Made by a program: the position numbers and the translations under genes. The notes beneath the pieces are model-generated. The model did no database searches, was not told the DNA's origin, and worked only from the letters and a program-made list of their open reading frames with translations. A stretch of 64,000 nt of DNA from Nocardia albiluteola (GTDB lineage Bacteria; Actinomycetota; Actinomycetes; Mycobacteriales; Mycobacteriaceae), in assembly GCF_018860155.1 (NCBI RefSeq), contig NZ_JAHKNI010000011.1:172656-236655 (forward strand), read 5' to 3'. Positions within the stretch are counted from its first letter, which is position 1. Each line of letters begins with the position of its first letter. Shown piece by piece: positions 25,732-35,512 of the stretch.

Positions 25732-26058
25732 GATTCTCGCACCCTTAGTAGCGAACGGACGATCGGACGTGGCCGGAGCGATGGCGTCCCGGACACGGGC
25801 TGCCGCTCGAGACTCGTGGCTTCCATCCGGATGGGCGGGATCAAGGATGGCCGCACCCGCTGAGACGGCACTGTCAGCGACTGACAGCCCGGTGTCCGTG
25901 GTCGAGCAGGCACTGGCCACCTGGGGAACCCAACCGTGCGTGTACTTCCTCGCCTACCGCGCCTTGCACAATCACAACTAGGCGGCCGGTGTGCAGCCGG
26001 CTCGGCCTGAACAGAGCGCCGCGGAGGCCTGAAATCAGCGCCCGGCGGCCCGGCCGCA
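25732..26058. other. Intergenic region, no gene seen
   Basis: Frames are open on both strands but lack domains and ribosome binding sites. The left part must hold the promoter of the epimerase gene. No repeat or operator is evident. Confidence 0.4.
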
Positions 26059-26430
26059 TTACCTAGGCTTCGGCCGCCGCGCCCTTTTCGCGACACGAAG
26101 TCCGACTCCTGGCAGCCCCTTGTGTGCGCCGTGTTTGGAGGCGCGGGTCATGACCAAATCCCCTACGCGCAGCGGCTTGTTGAAGTTCGCTGGTACGTAC
26201 GCCAAGATCCGGGCCGGAGCATCGCCGGGGGAGACGACAGGCGTGAGGGAAACGACCCGCGGCAGCACCAATAGTTTCGCATGGCCGTATGACGCTGAAT
26301 CCGGCATGAAATCGGCGACTATGAAGCTACCGGCACGTCGGTTGCGATCCCCCATGTATCGACCGTAGGTGCGCCTGGAAAGAGGGTTGATCCTCGCGGC
26401 TTCACCGCGTCCCTGACCTTCATCCTTCAT
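26059..26430 (-). CDS. Small basic hypothetical protein
   Basis: The 123-residue product starts at ATG 26430 behind a strong GGAAGGGTGAGG. The centre looks like a real beta-rich fold (RAGSFIVADFMPDSASYGHA, then KLLVLPRVVSLTPVV and ARILAYVPANFNKPLRVGDL). The tail is basic (KRARRPKPR). I do not recognise a family. The GC pattern is less biased than in its neighbours, which may indicate acquisition. Confidence 0.45.
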   Translation of the reverse strand: MKDEGQGRGEAARINPLSRRTYGRYMGDRNRRAGSFIVADFMPDSASYGHAKLLVLPRVVSLTPVVSPGDAPARILAYVPANFNKPLRVGDLVMTRASKHGAHKGLPGVGLRVAKRARRPKPR

Positions 26431-26630
26431 TGCCCTCACCCTTCCTGCGAGTTGTCTCACGAACGGGATGTCGAACCGAATGACCGGCCTGGGTATAACT
26501 ACTGCTCAGCATCCCACTCACCTCGATCCGACTGTGGTGAAACGGGCAACTGTGGTGAAACGGGCAACCGAGTGCGCTGCACGCTCCCGTCCTTCTCACC
26601 GAGATGCTGGTCGGCGCCGTGGCCGGAGGC

Positions 26631-26867
26631 CTAGCGGGTATCCGCGCGCAGCAACGTCACAGGTGCAAGATCATCCGATCGTGGCTGCCTTCGATGTCTG
26701 CCGCCGTCCCCGGCCGCCCCTGCCCGGCTCCAGTCCCCGGTAAAACGTCGTAATTCGTCGGTCGGATTCGCGACGCTGCCTCGTAGGCGCGCGCAGAACG
26801 CATCCAGTGAGCCGTACCGAGCCTGGATCGTTGCCACCAGCAACGACGCCGCCGCGTCCCGCGCCAT
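26631..26867 (-). CDS. Possible small orphan protein
   Basis: This 78-codon ORF has its ATG at 26867 behind AAAGGAT. The first half (ARDAAASLLVATIQARYGSL, then DAFCARLRGSVANPTDELRR) looks helical and protein-like; the tail is Arg/Gly-rich and less so. No family is recognised. A longer frame exists upstream, but the ribosome binding site favours this start. Confidence 0.35.
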   Translation of the reverse strand: MARDAAASLLVATIQARYGSLDAFCARLRGSVANPTDELRRFTGDWSRAGAAGDGGRHRRQPRSDDLAPVTLLRADTR

Positions 26868-27160
26868 CAGGATCCTTTCGTTTACCTGGCAATCCGAATT
26901 GCTCTCGTGTGGACCGCGCCCCGCCCGTCCGGCGGCCCCGCCGGTCGCCTCAGCGGTTGCGTGCTGAGGGAGCGACTCGGACGAGGCCGCCACCGTCGCG
27001 GGCCAACTCGTATGTCTTCCACCCGATCTCGCGACGGTGAACGCCACGCTACCCATCGTCCACCCAATTCCGCTAACCCGCTGGCGAGTCGTCCGGCGTG
27101 CCATAACAGAAAGGGATGATCCAGACAGCAACAACGCAGCGATCACGAGGGCCGGGTGGG

Positions 27161-28579
27161 CTAGCGCCGGGGCAGGCTTTCCAGGGCCGCCTGCGCGGGG
27201 GCGTAGCCGGCTCGAGCGGATTTGCGGTACACGCGTTCGGCGGCGTCCGTGCGCCCCAGGGATTTCCATTGGTCGCCCAGGGCTTTCAGGGCGACCATGT
27301 CGCCGTCCTGTTCCACCTCGCGGTAGAGGTGCTCAGCGCGGTCGTCCTCGCCCCGCGCCTCGTGAACCGTTGCCAGATGGACCTTTCCGAGGATGTGGCC
27401 GTGGTCGACGTAGCGTCGGTACCAGTAGGCGGCCTGGCTGAGATCACCCGCCTTCATGCACATGTGGCCCAGGGTGAGCATCGAGAGCGTTTCGCCGCTC
27501 TCGGCGGCCTGCCGGTGCCAGCGTTCGGCTTCGGCTCGGGCGCCTCGCTTTTCGAGGAGTCGAGCCAGGAAGGATATGGCGACGGCGTCGTTCATCGCCG
27601 CGGCCTGGCGGAGCAGCCGTTCGGCTTCACCTATATCGCCGCGCTTCTGATGATCGCGGGCACGGGCCAGCAGCTGGCCGACCTCGCCACGCCTACGGCG
27701 GGCTCCCGATGATCGTGAATTTCTCTTGGGGATTTCCTGTTTCGGTGGGAGATCCGGAGGCGTCCGGGACTCGAGCAGTGTCAACGCCTGGGGGATGGAG
27801 GGGCGTAGCTCCGGCTGTTTGTCCATCAGCCGCGTGATGAGCGGCAGGAGTCGTCCGGCACGCGCGGGCGGGTCAGCCGTACCGAACATCACCGCTTTCA
27901 TCGTTCCGTGAATGGTGTCGCGGCGAAACGGGGAGACCCCTTCCACCGCGTGGTAAAGCGTGACACCGAGGGAGTACAGGTCACCAGCCAGTGTGCCTTC
28001 CCCGTCGATGCGTTCGGGGGCCATGTACTCGAACGAACCGATAAGCGTCTCCTTGGCGGTCAGCGTGTGATCGGAATGGTGGCGGGCGGTCCCGAAATCC
28101 GTGAGCAGCACCTCGCCACCGGTGGCGAGCAGGATATTGCCCGGCTTGACATCGCGGTGGACCACGCCGGCATCGTGCGCGGCCCGCAGGGCCCGCAACA
28201 TGGCGGCGGCGACGGTGGTGACTTCCGCGACGGCCATCCGCCCGTCGCCGTCGAGTCGCTGCTTCAGCGATCGGCCGGACACCAGGGGCATGACGATCCA
28301 GGGCGTCACGCCGTCGGTGACGACATCGACGACGCCGACGATATTCGGATGATCGCTCAGCCGAGCGGCATTGCGGGCCTCCCGTTCGGCGCGCGCGACT
28401 CGCTCGGCGTGCTCCGTGCTCGATTCGGCCTGCGGGAGCAGCACTTCCTTCACCGCGACCTCGACCTGCGCCTGCTCGTCGCGCGCTCTCCACACGGTCC
28501 CGAACCCACCACTGCCCAGCTTTTCGATCAACCGGTAGCGGCCGGAGAGCATCCAGCCCGGTCGTCCCAGCGCCGACAT
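27161..28579 (-). CDS. Ser/Thr protein kinase with TPR/Sel1-like repeats
   Basis: This 472-residue PknB-type kinase has GSGGFGTVW at residues 22-30, the lysine Lys44 in VAVKEV, HRDVKPGN with Asp143, DFG at about 161 and MAPER for substrate binding. The linker is basic (KRNSRSSGARRRR). Residues from about 300 form at least five helical repeats of the A-x-x-W-Y/H-R-x-A type (AEAERWHRQAAESGETLSML, QAAYWYRRYVDHGH), resembling Sel1/TPR scaffolds. No transmembrane segment is present, unlike classical PknB, so it is cytosolic. The repeats probably bind a partner. Its targets are unknown. Confidence 0.88.
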   Translation of the reverse strand: MSALGRPGWMLSGRYRLIEKLGSGGFGTVWRARDEQAQVEVAVKEVLLPQAESSTEHAERVARAEREARNAARLSDHPNIVGVVDVVTDGVTPWIVMPLVSGRSLKQRLDGDGRMAVAEVTTVAAAMLRALRAAHDAGVVHRDVKPGNILLATGGEVLLTDFGTARHHSDHTLTAKETLIGSFEYMAPERIDGEGTLAGDLYSLGVTLYHAVEGVSPFRRDTIHGTMKAVMFGTADPPARAGRLLPLITRLMDKQPELRPSIPQALTLLESRTPPDLPPKQEIPKRNSRSSGARRRRGEVGQLLARARDHQKRGDIGEAERLLRQAAAMNDAVAISFLARLLEKRGARAEAERWHRQAAESGETLSMLTLGHMCMKAGDLSQAAYWYRRYVDHGHILGKVHLATVHEARGEDDRAEHLYREVEQDGDMVALKALGDQWKSLGRTDAAERVYRKSARAGYAPAQAALESLPRR

Positions 28580-28825
28580 AGGGCCCCCAGCAGTTTTGTG
28601 CCACAGCAACTTCGGAACCAGTCAACCGTACCCCGTATCGACCGGCTACGACCCGAGGGCCACAGCCGTGACGACGCGTACAGAGTGGGCAACGTCGTTA
28701 CGGTCCGATGCCGTCGGGTCGGCGGCGCGGGTGGTGTCCTTCTTGATCCGGGGCACGACGAAGATCGGGCAGACTGGGCGGGCCCGAACATGCAGAGTCC
28801 CCACGCAACCCCATGGGAGGCACGA

Positions 28826-29902
28826 GTGTCCAATTTCGAGCAGGCATTTCTCGACAGTATTCCCCTATCGCTGAAAAGAGCTGCGCTGCAGACGGTTCTG
28901 AGCCTCCCACGCCCGATCCGGCGGGCGATCGCGAGACCGGCCGCGCATGTCGACGGTCAGGAGCAGGATCTCGACGCCCAGCTTCTCGTTCGCCTCATGC
29001 GCCTCGCGGGCATGAAGTTGTTCTCCGATCCGATCGACCGGGCGCGGATCGACACCGTTGAGGGCTCGAGCCTCGTCGGCGGCCGTCCGGCCGGGCCCGG
29101 TATGGCCATCAGGGATATCACGATCCCGGCGGGCGATCACGACATTCCGGCGACCCTGTACTGCCCATCAGGTGTGTCGGTCGGCTCGGGTCTGCTCGTG
29201 TTCTATCACGGCGGCGGCTGGAGCGTCGGGTCGCGCCGCAGCCATGAGCCGATCGCGCGCTTCCTCGCCGCGCACGCCGACGTCCGGGTGCTGTCTATCG
29301 AATATCGTCTCGCACCGGAGAATCCGTTCCCGGCCGCCGTCGACGATGCGGTGACAGCCTTCGGTTATGCGCACGCCCACGCGGCCGAGCTGGGCGCCGA
29401 CCCCGACCGAATCGCCGTCGGCGGCGACAGCGCCGGGGGCAACCTCGCGGCCGTCGTCGCGCAGCACACGGCGCACGCGGGCGGACCAGCACCGGCATTC
29501 CAGCTACTCATCTATCCCGCAACGGATTTCGAGGCGGATAACGCATCACGGAGCCTGTTCGCCACGGGCTTCCTCCTGACCGCGGAGGACCTCCAATGGG
29601 GGCGACGGACATACATACCCGCCGGCGCCGACCCCGCGAATCCTCGGCTCTCACCCCTGCGAGGCGACGTCACCGGCGTCGCTCCCGCACACATCGCCAC
29701 CGCGGGTTTCGACCCGCTGCGCGATGAGGGCGAAGGCTATGCCGACAAGCTGGCGGCGGCCGGAGTCACGGTCACCCGGCGCCGCCACTCGAGCCTGCCG
29801 CACGGATACCTGAACTTCCTGTGCCTCGGCGCGGTACAGCAGGCCGCCCTGGACACCGCGCGCGCACTGGCGGCGGGTCTCGCACCCCGCCCTCGAGACT
29901 AG
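28826..29902 (+). CDS. HSL-family alpha/beta-hydrolase (esterase)
   Basis: The 358-residue esterase/lipase has the family IV oxyanion motif HGGG at 128-131, the nucleophile Ser202 in GGDSAGGN, Asp296 in GFDPLRDEG and His326 in LPHGYLNF, so the triad is complete. An N-terminal cap of about 90 residues precedes the core. GTG 28826 with GGGAGG upstream is the likely start. It probably hydrolyses short to medium acyl esters. It diverges from the kinase gene and is followed by two other hydrolases. Confidence 0.85.
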   Translation: MSNFEQAFLDSIPLSLKRAALQTVLSLPRPIRRAIARPAAHVDGQEQDLDAQLLVRLMRLAGMKLFSDPIDRARIDTVEGSSLVGGRPAGPGMAIRDITIPAGDHDIPATLYCPSGVSVGSGLLVFYHGGGWSVGSRRSHEPIARFLAAHADVRVLSIEYRLAPENPFPAAVDDAVTAFGYAHAHAAELGADPDRIAVGGDSAGGNLAAVVAQHTAHAGGPAPAFQLLIYPATDFEADNASRSLFATGFLLTAEDLQWGRRTYIPAGADPANPRLSPLRGDVTGVAPAHIATAGFDPLRDEGEGYADKLAAAGVTVTRRRHSSLPHGYLNFLCLGAVQQAALDTARALAAGLAPRPRD

Positions 29903-30041
29903 GCGGCCCCGGCCATCTCCCCCGAATGGGTGAAGACCCGAGGGCGCACCGGCTGCGATCATGATCACGTGCGCGGCCGAACGCAGGTTGTGCATCTCGA
30001 AAAGCGCTGGAGCGCAGCGTTATACGAAGGAATCGGTGATC

Positions 30042-30908
30042 ATGCCTCATTTTCCCGCCGCTGACGGAACGATGCTCGCCTACGAGGAGTACGGGACCGG
30101 CCCGACGCTGGTCTTCCTGGCGGGATGGACGCTGCACACCGAGATGTGGGAGAACCAGCTCCCGTACTTCGCCGACCGCGGGTATCGCTGTGTGCTGATG
30201 GACCGGCGCGGTCACGGCCGGTCCGATCGCCCGGCCACCGGATACGACGCCGACACCCGCGCCGATGATGTCGCGGCGCTGCTGGAACATCTGGATCTGA
30301 CCGACGTCACGCTGATCGGGCATTCCACCGGCGGCGCCGAGGCGGTCCACTATCTGGCCCGGCACGGGCAGCGGCGGGCGCGCGGGCTGGTGCTGCTGGC
30401 GGCGGCGACGCCGCGCCTGCGCTGGGCCGAGGACTATCCGATGGGTGTGCCGGCCGCGGCGCTGGATCGGTCCATCGCGGAACTGCGCGCCGACCGCGCG
30501 AAATGGATGGTCGACCGGGGCCACGGCTACTTCGCCACGCATCTGGGCAACAACGTGTCCGCGGCGCGGATCGAGCAGGAGATCCGGCGCTGCCTGTCGG
30601 CCACCCAGTTCGCCGCCATCCGGATCCAGGAGGCGGTCTTCGCCAGTGATATGCGCTCCAAGCTTCCGGATATCACGATTCCGGTGCTGCTGCTGCACGG
30701 CCACGCCGATCAGTCGATCCCGATCGATCCCACCAGCCGGGTCGCGGTGGGGCTGTTCCCGAATGCGGAGTCCCGGCTTCGTAGAATCGGCGGGAAACGC
30801 GGGAACGGACTGGTGAATCGCGCGGGTAGCCGGCACAGCGTTGAAATCCCTTGGAAGACTCTCCCTTTGACGGGGATGCACCGGAGTAGAGCAGAGTGTG
30901 GAGTATGA
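30042..30908 (+). pseudogene. Alpha/beta-hydrolase with C-terminus replaced
   Basis: The first ~240 residues form a good haloperoxidase/esterase-type hydrolase: GPTLVFLAGWTLHTEMWENQ, RGHGRSDRP, the nucleophile elbow GHSTGGAEA and the acid in LLHGHADQSIPID. From about residue 245 (SRLRRIGGKRGNG onward) the sequence is no longer hydrolase-like, and the expected GxxHG catalytic-His segment is absent. The tail reads through what looks like intergenic DNA into the start of the next gene. I infer a deletion that removed the 3' end, leaving an enzyme that should be inactive. A GTG at 30036 is an alternative start. The stop overlaps the next start by four bases. Confidence 0.65.
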
Positions 30909-31624
30909 GCGAATCGGATGACATCAAGGTCGAGCGACAGGACGACTTCGACATCTATCGACCGGCGGACCGCGAAGGTTCGCTGCCCGCGGTGATGTTC
31001 GTGCACGGACCCGCCCCCGCCGGCAGGCGACCGCGCGAATCGCCGTTCTTCGCGGGCTACGGCAGGCTGCTGGCCGGACGAGGCCTGGCCGCGGTGGTCC
31101 CGGACGTGCGGTATCAGGGCCTCGACGACTGGCCGCCGAACACGATGTGGCCGCCGCGCGTCGACTGGAGCGGCACCGCGAAATGGCTGGCGGCAGTGGT
31201 GGATCGGATCCGCCAGCAGCCGGGCATCGATTCCGACCGGATAGCGATCTGGGCATTCTCCGGTGGCGGCATGCTCACCGGTTCCTGGCTGGCCGAGTCG
31301 CCCACGTGGCTGCAATGCCTGGCCCTGACCTACCCGGTGCTGGGCGATCAAACTCCGGATTCGACCGCCCCCGCCCCGAGCGATCTGGTCCGCCCGGGCC
31401 GTCCGATCGTGCTCACCCGAGTCGGCCGGGAGCGCCCCGAAATCCAGGCGACCGTGGACCGCTTCCTCGCCCACGCCGAGCAGGTCGGCTCGGCCGTCGA
31501 GGTGATCGATGTTCCCGAGGCGGGCCACGGCTTCGATGCCACTGTGCCCGAGCTGAAGTCGTGCCAACCGGTGCTGTCGGCGGCCGATTTCGTGACGCAA
31601 CACCTCACCGCGCAGCCGATGTGA
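30905..31624 (+). CDS. Alpha/beta-hydrolase fold protein, dienelactone hydrolase-like
   Basis: The 239-residue protein has a VMFVHGPAPAG oxyanion segment, the nucleophile Ser in IAIWAFSGGGMLTG, an acid in the region VLTRVGRERPE and His in VPEAGHGFDA. The order fits the dienelactone hydrolase/prolyl oligopeptidase-like group. ATG 30905 overlaps the stop of the broken hydrolase upstream. It is probably a cytoplasmic esterase. The substrate is not inferable. Confidence 0.7.
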   Translation: MSESDDIKVERQDDFDIYRPADREGSLPAVMFVHGPAPAGRRPRESPFFAGYGRLLAGRGLAAVVPDVRYQGLDDWPPNTMWPPRVDWSGTAKWLAAVVDRIRQQPGIDSDRIAIWAFSGGGMLTGSWLAESPTWLQCLALTYPVLGDQTPDSTAPAPSDLVRPGRPIVLTRVGRERPEIQATVDRFLAHAEQVGSAVEVIDVPEAGHGFDATVPELKSCQPVLSAADFVTQHLTAQPM

Positions 31625-31630
31625 TGGACA

Positions 31631-33055
31631 CTACTGTGCGGTAGTCCTTGCCGAAGAGGGCAATTCGCGCTTGGAGGTCCCCGCCAGAGACAGCCGGAAC
31701 TGTCGCAGCACAAGGATCGCGGTTGCGCCGAATCCGATGCACAGGCCCAGCCACACGCCGTAACCGCGCCAGTGCAGGCCGTAGGCGAACAGTGCCATCG
31801 CCGGAATGCCGATGGCCCAGTAGCCGATCAGGGTGCTGCGTAATCCGGCCTTGGTGTTGCCGAGCCCGCGCAGCAGGCCGACGCAGACGTTCTGGGCGCC
31901 CTTGCAGTACTGGTGGGCGATGGCGAACCAGAGGAGCGTGCTCGCGGTCGCCACGATTTCCGGTCCATCGCCGGCGCGCAGGAAGGGGGCGAGGATCACG
32001 GTGGGGGCGGCGATGTAGATCACCCCGAAGACGGTCATGGCGACCACGCTGACGGTGAGCGCGCGGCGGGCGATCGTGCGCGCCGCGGATCGCTCGCCCC
32101 GCGCCACCTCCCGGCTCACCAGAATCGACGAGCCGTGGGAGAGGCCGATATTCAGCTGATACACGATGTAGGCGAGCTGATTGACGACGTTACTGGCCGC
32201 CAGCATCGCCGGCCCGAAGGCGCCCATCAGCACCGTGGCGACCGAGGTGATCGCGGCCTCCGAACCGTAGGTGAACGCGATCGGCGTCCCCATCCTCACG
32301 ATCCGGCGCGCCACCGCGGGATCGAAGCGCCACCAGTCCAGGGCGAGCAGGCCGGTGAGTTCGGTGTCCCGGCGCACCCGCCGGTAGAACACCGCGAGCG
32401 TGAAGACCTGAACGCAGCTGGTGGACAGGCCGATACCGGTCAGGCCCAGGGCGGGCACGCCCAGCCAGCCGTAGATGAACACGGCATCGAGCAGCGCGTT
32501 GACTCCGATCGACACGATCGTCACCCGCAGCAGCGAGCCGGGGCGACGCATGCCGACGGTGAACTGCCGCAACACATTCAGCCACAGCATCGGCAGCAGC
32601 CCGGGCGCCAGCGCGATCATCATCGGCCGGGCCCGGTCCACGATGTCGTGCCGCTGCCCGAACCACGGCAGCGCGAAACCGAGTCCGATCAGGACGGCCG
32701 CCCCGGCGATCGCGACACCGGTCGCGACCAGGAACGCCGACCGCACCAGCTCCCGGATCTCGGCGTGCGCCCGATCGTCCAATTCCGCACTGCCGGTTCG
32801 TCTCTCCGCCCGGCCGACGGCCGCGGCGACCTGGTTGCCGACGCCGGTGACCATGCCCACGCACATGGTGCGCAATTGGTTGTACAGCAGCACGGCCAGC
32901 CCGCCCGCCGCGACCGCCAGCACGCCGATCAGGCCCATCATCGCCAGATCGACCGTGGTCAGCGCGACCTGGGCGAGCTGGATGCCGGCGATCGGCAGGG
33001 ACAGGGCGATCACCGGCCGGTAGTCGCGTACCACCGTGCCGAGACTGCTCCTCAT
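31631..33055 (-). CDS. MATE-family exporter of the siderophore operon
   Basis: The 474-residue protein has 12 hydrophobic helices in two similar halves (VIALSLPIAGIQLAQVALTT early; IVRMGTPIAFTYGSEAAITS mid-protein), as in NorM/DinF-type MATE transporters. ATG 33055 overlaps the stop of the cysteine synthase-like gene (ATGA), so it is the last gene of the metallophore operon. It probably exports the finished siderophore in exchange for Na+ or H+. MATE carriers are known in some siderophore loci. Drug export is the alternative. Confidence 0.82.
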   Translation of the reverse strand: MRSSLGTVVRDYRPVIALSLPIAGIQLAQVALTTVDLAMMGLIGVLAVAAGGLAVLLYNQLRTMCVGMVTGVGNQVAAAVGRAERRTGSAELDDRAHAEIRELVRSAFLVATGVAIAGAAVLIGLGFALPWFGQRHDIVDRARPMMIALAPGLLPMLWLNVLRQFTVGMRRPGSLLRVTIVSIGVNALLDAVFIYGWLGVPALGLTGIGLSTSCVQVFTLAVFYRRVRRDTELTGLLALDWWRFDPAVARRIVRMGTPIAFTYGSEAAITSVATVLMGAFGPAMLAASNVVNQLAYIVYQLNIGLSHGSSILVSREVARGERSAARTIARRALTVSVVAMTVFGVIYIAAPTVILAPFLRAGDGPEIVATASTLLWFAIAHQYCKGAQNVCVGLLRGLGNTKAGLRSTLIGYWAIGIPAMALFAYGLHWRGYGVWLGLCIGFGATAILVLRQFRLSLAGTSKRELPSSARTTAQ

Positions 33056-34122
33056 GCGCTCGCCCGTTGCCGCCGATCGCCGGCGGCGATCCGGACCGAA
33101 TCGGCGTAGGCGTTGAGTAACCGGTAAAGGCGTTGGTGTGCAGCCTCGTTGAGGAGTTGGCGCGCGCGCAGCCACTCGTCGTCGTAGATGGTGTCCAGAT
33201 ACTTCTCCCCGGCGTCGCACACGAGCACGACGACGGTGCTGCCGGCCGGCAGCACGGCGAGGCGGCGCAGCGCTACATGCACCGCGGCCCCGGCGGTGCC
33301 GCCGACCAGCAGCCCGGTGCGGCGGGCCACGACCCGCGCGCTGGTGAAGGCGTCGATATCGCTGACCTGCAACCCCTCATCGATGCAGGTGTAGTCGACA
33401 TTGGCGCCGATGGTGAAGCCCGGCGGACTACCGGCCCCGGTCTGCCAGTACGGGCCGCCGGGACCGCCGAAAATAATCGAACCCGCGGGCTCGACCCCGA
33501 TCGTGGTGACCGACGCACCGAGGCGACGCAGTTCCCTGGTCGTCCCGCACAGCGAGCCCCCGGTGCCGACCGCACCGATGAGATGGTCGATGCTCGGCAG
33601 GGCATCGAACAATTCCCGCGCCAGCTCGGCATAGCCGGCGCAGTTCCCAGGATTGTTGTGCTGATCGGGACGGAAAGCCCCGGTGCGCCTGGCGATCTCG
33701 TCCGCCACCCGGCGGCGCTCGACGGTGCTGGGCCCGCCCGCGCCGGACGAATCGACGAACACCAGCTCGGCCCCGGTGGCGGCCATGGCCCGGAGTTTGT
33801 CCTTGCTGGCATGGCCGTCGACCACGGCGGTGAACCGGTAGCCACGTTCCAGCGCGATCAGCGCCAGACCGAGACCGGTATTGCCCGAGGTGGGTTCGAC
33901 GATGTGGCCACCCGGCCGCAGGGCGCCGGATCGCTCGGCATCCTCGATCATCCGGCGAGCTATCCGGACCTTGCCGGACCCGGTGGGATTGAACTGCTCG
34001 AGCTTGAGCACCAGCCGGGTACCGGTTCCGGTGCGGGCGAGTTCGAGCAGGGGCGTGTTGCCGATCAGGTCGGAGGCCCGATCGGGCACTACCGCGGCCG
34101 GCCGGTTGAGAGTGGTCAGCAT
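33052..34122 (-). CDS. sbnA: SbnA-like PLP synthase (N-carboxyethyl-glutamate step)
   Basis: The 356-residue protein belongs to the cysteine synthase/OASS fold. It begins LIGNTPLLELARTGTGTRLV and has the PLP lysine in LEQFNPTGSGKVRIA, the substrate loop EPTSGNTGLGLALIA and the phosphate cradle GAVGTGGSLCG. In staphyloferrin B synthesis SbnA joins O-phosphoserine and glutamate to make N-(1-amino-1-carboxy-2-ethyl)-glutamate. The extended C-terminus (about 40 residues beyond OASS) and the neighbouring cyclodeaminase homolog support this over ordinary cysteine synthesis. Overlaps the MATE gene by four bases. Confidence 0.78.
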   Translation of the reverse strand: MLTTLNRPAAVVPDRASDLIGNTPLLELARTGTGTRLVLKLEQFNPTGSGKVRIARRMIEDAERSGALRPGGHIVEPTSGNTGLGLALIALERGYRFTAVVDGHASKDKLRAMAATGAELVFVDSSGAGGPSTVERRRVADEIARRTGAFRPDQHNNPGNCAGYAELARELFDALPSIDHLIGAVGTGGSLCGTTRELRRLGASVTTIGVEPAGSIIFGGPGGPYWQTGAGSPPGFTIGANVDYTCIDEGLQVSDIDAFTSARVVARRTGLLVGGTAGAAVHVALRRLAVLPAGSTVVVLVCDAGEKYLDTIYDDEWLRARQLLNEAAHQRLYRLLNAYADSVRIAAGDRRQRASA

Positions 34123-34156
34123 TGGGGCGAAAGTCCTTCGGGTAGTGGGAATCTGG

Positions 34157-35512
34157 TCACGATGCGTCGTAGGCCCAGGTGTGTCGCCCGTCGCGGTGTT
34201 CGATGCGGATCTTGGGCGGCAGCGGGAGCTGGTGGAACTCGCTCTCGTTCTTGTCCATCTGGTAGCCGGCGGTATTGGGGTAGATGATCAGGTCGCCGTA
34301 GCGCGGGCGGCGCGGGAGGCTGATCTTGCGCCAGGTGAGCACGTCGTACTCCATACAGCTGGCGCCGCCGATGAACGCCTCGACCGGACCGGTGGACTCC
34401 GCCGAATCCGCCTGCCACAGAATGGGTTCGGGGAGGAACTCACTACCCTTCCATTGCTCCGAGACGCTCATGCTCACGCCACCGACCGCTACCACGCCGT
34501 GGTCGCCGCGTTCCTTGTAGCCCTGCACCGGGAAGACCGAGAATCCGCCCTGGTCGAGCAGCGCCCGGCCGGGTTCGCAGTAGAGCCGCGTGCCGGTCTC
34601 CGCGAATCGGCGCCCGACCCGCTGCACAATGGCGCCGAGCATGTCCGCGCCGGTCGGCGCCTGGTGATACGGATAGAACTTCGCGAATTTCTTACGACCG
34701 TGGAACCATTCGTCTCGGTAGCCCTCCTGGAATCGCTGCCAGTCGGCGGAATCGACATAGCTGCAGGCGAATCCGCCGCCGATGGAGACCGATGTGGCCG
34801 CGAGTCCGCGGGCACGAGCCGCCAGGCAGGCGTCGACGAGCCGATCGGCGAGCTCGGCACGGGGCTCCACCTGGTAGCCGTCGAGATGGAACGAGAAGCC
34901 CTCCATCGTGATCGCCGCCACGGCCTGCACGCAACGGTCGAGCGCCCGGCTCAATTGCGTTGCGTCGAGCCCGAATCGACTGTCGGGATTCACTTCTGGC
35001 AAGACCCGCAACAGGATTCGCGCCGAGCAGTCCAGCTCGATCAGCCGATCGAGTTCGTCGAGGTGGTCGACGGCGATCAGACAGCCGTGCCTGGCGGCCA
35101 GCCACAGCAGCTCATCGGCCTTCGCCGCCCCGGTGACAACGATGTCGCAGCCCCGAATGCCGTGCGCCAGAGCATGAACGAGTTCGGGCGCACTGGCCAC
35201 GTCGACGCCGCCGTCGCGAGCGGCACATTCGTGCAGCCAGCCGCCGGCCTTGTTTGCCTTCTTGCCGAAATAGATCTGCCCATCCACCCCGGCGGAGCGC
35301 AGGACGGCCTGGAACGCTTCCAGATTCGTTCCGAACCGGTCCGGGTTGATCACGTGGAACGGCCCGCGCACCGCCCGGGCGATGTCGCCCAGCAGCACCG
35401 GGTCGGCCTGGGCCCGCAGCGCCCAATCCGCTTGCAGGGCCGGGAGTGCGGGACCGACGCTCGATGCGGTGGGTGCCGAAGGCATCGCCGCGGTGGTAAC
35501 AGTCACTGCCAC
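34157..35512 (-). CDS. Type III PLP decarboxylase, SbnH-like
   Basis: The 451-residue enzyme is of the alanine racemase/DapDC fold. The PLP lysine is in GQIYFGKKANKAGGW, the His-Asp substrate segment in MEGFSFHLDGYQ, the glycine loop in SIGGGFACSYVD, the PLP phosphate/pyridine Glu region in RLYCEPGRALLD and the active-site Cys in IGGASCMEYDVL. These match Orn/DAP/Arg decarboxylase family 2. SbnH, its counterpart in staphyloferrin B synthesis, decarboxylates a citryl-diaminopropionate. The gene overlaps the upstream cyclodeaminase by 10 bases. The start may be GTG 35512 or 35506. Confidence 0.8.
   Translation of the reverse strand: MAVTVTTAAMPSAPTASSVGPALPALQADWALRAQADPVLLGDIARAVRGPFHVINPDRFGTNLEAFQAVLRSAGVDGQIYFGKKANKAGGWLHECAARDGGVDVASAPELVHALAHGIRGCDIVVTGAAKADELLWLAARHGCLIAVDHLDELDRLIELDCSARILLRVLPEVNPDSRFGLDATQLSRALDRCVQAVAAITMEGFSFHLDGYQVEPRAELADRLVDACLAARARGLAATSVSIGGGFACSYVDSADWQRFQEGYRDEWFHGRKKFAKFYPYHQAPTGADMLGAIVQRVGRRFAETGTRLYCEPGRALLDQGGFSVFPVQGYKERGDHGVVAVGGVSMSVSEQWKGSEFLPEPILWQADSAESTGPVEAFIGGASCMEYDVLTWRKISLPRRPRYGDLIIYPNTAGYQMDKNESEFHQLPLPPKIRIEHRDGRHTWAYDAS

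Noticed and set aside
33052..34122. Ordinary cysteine synthase (CysK)
   Set aside because: The altered lysine motif, longer C-terminus, SbnB-like and decarboxylase partners and iron box favour the diaminopropionate role.
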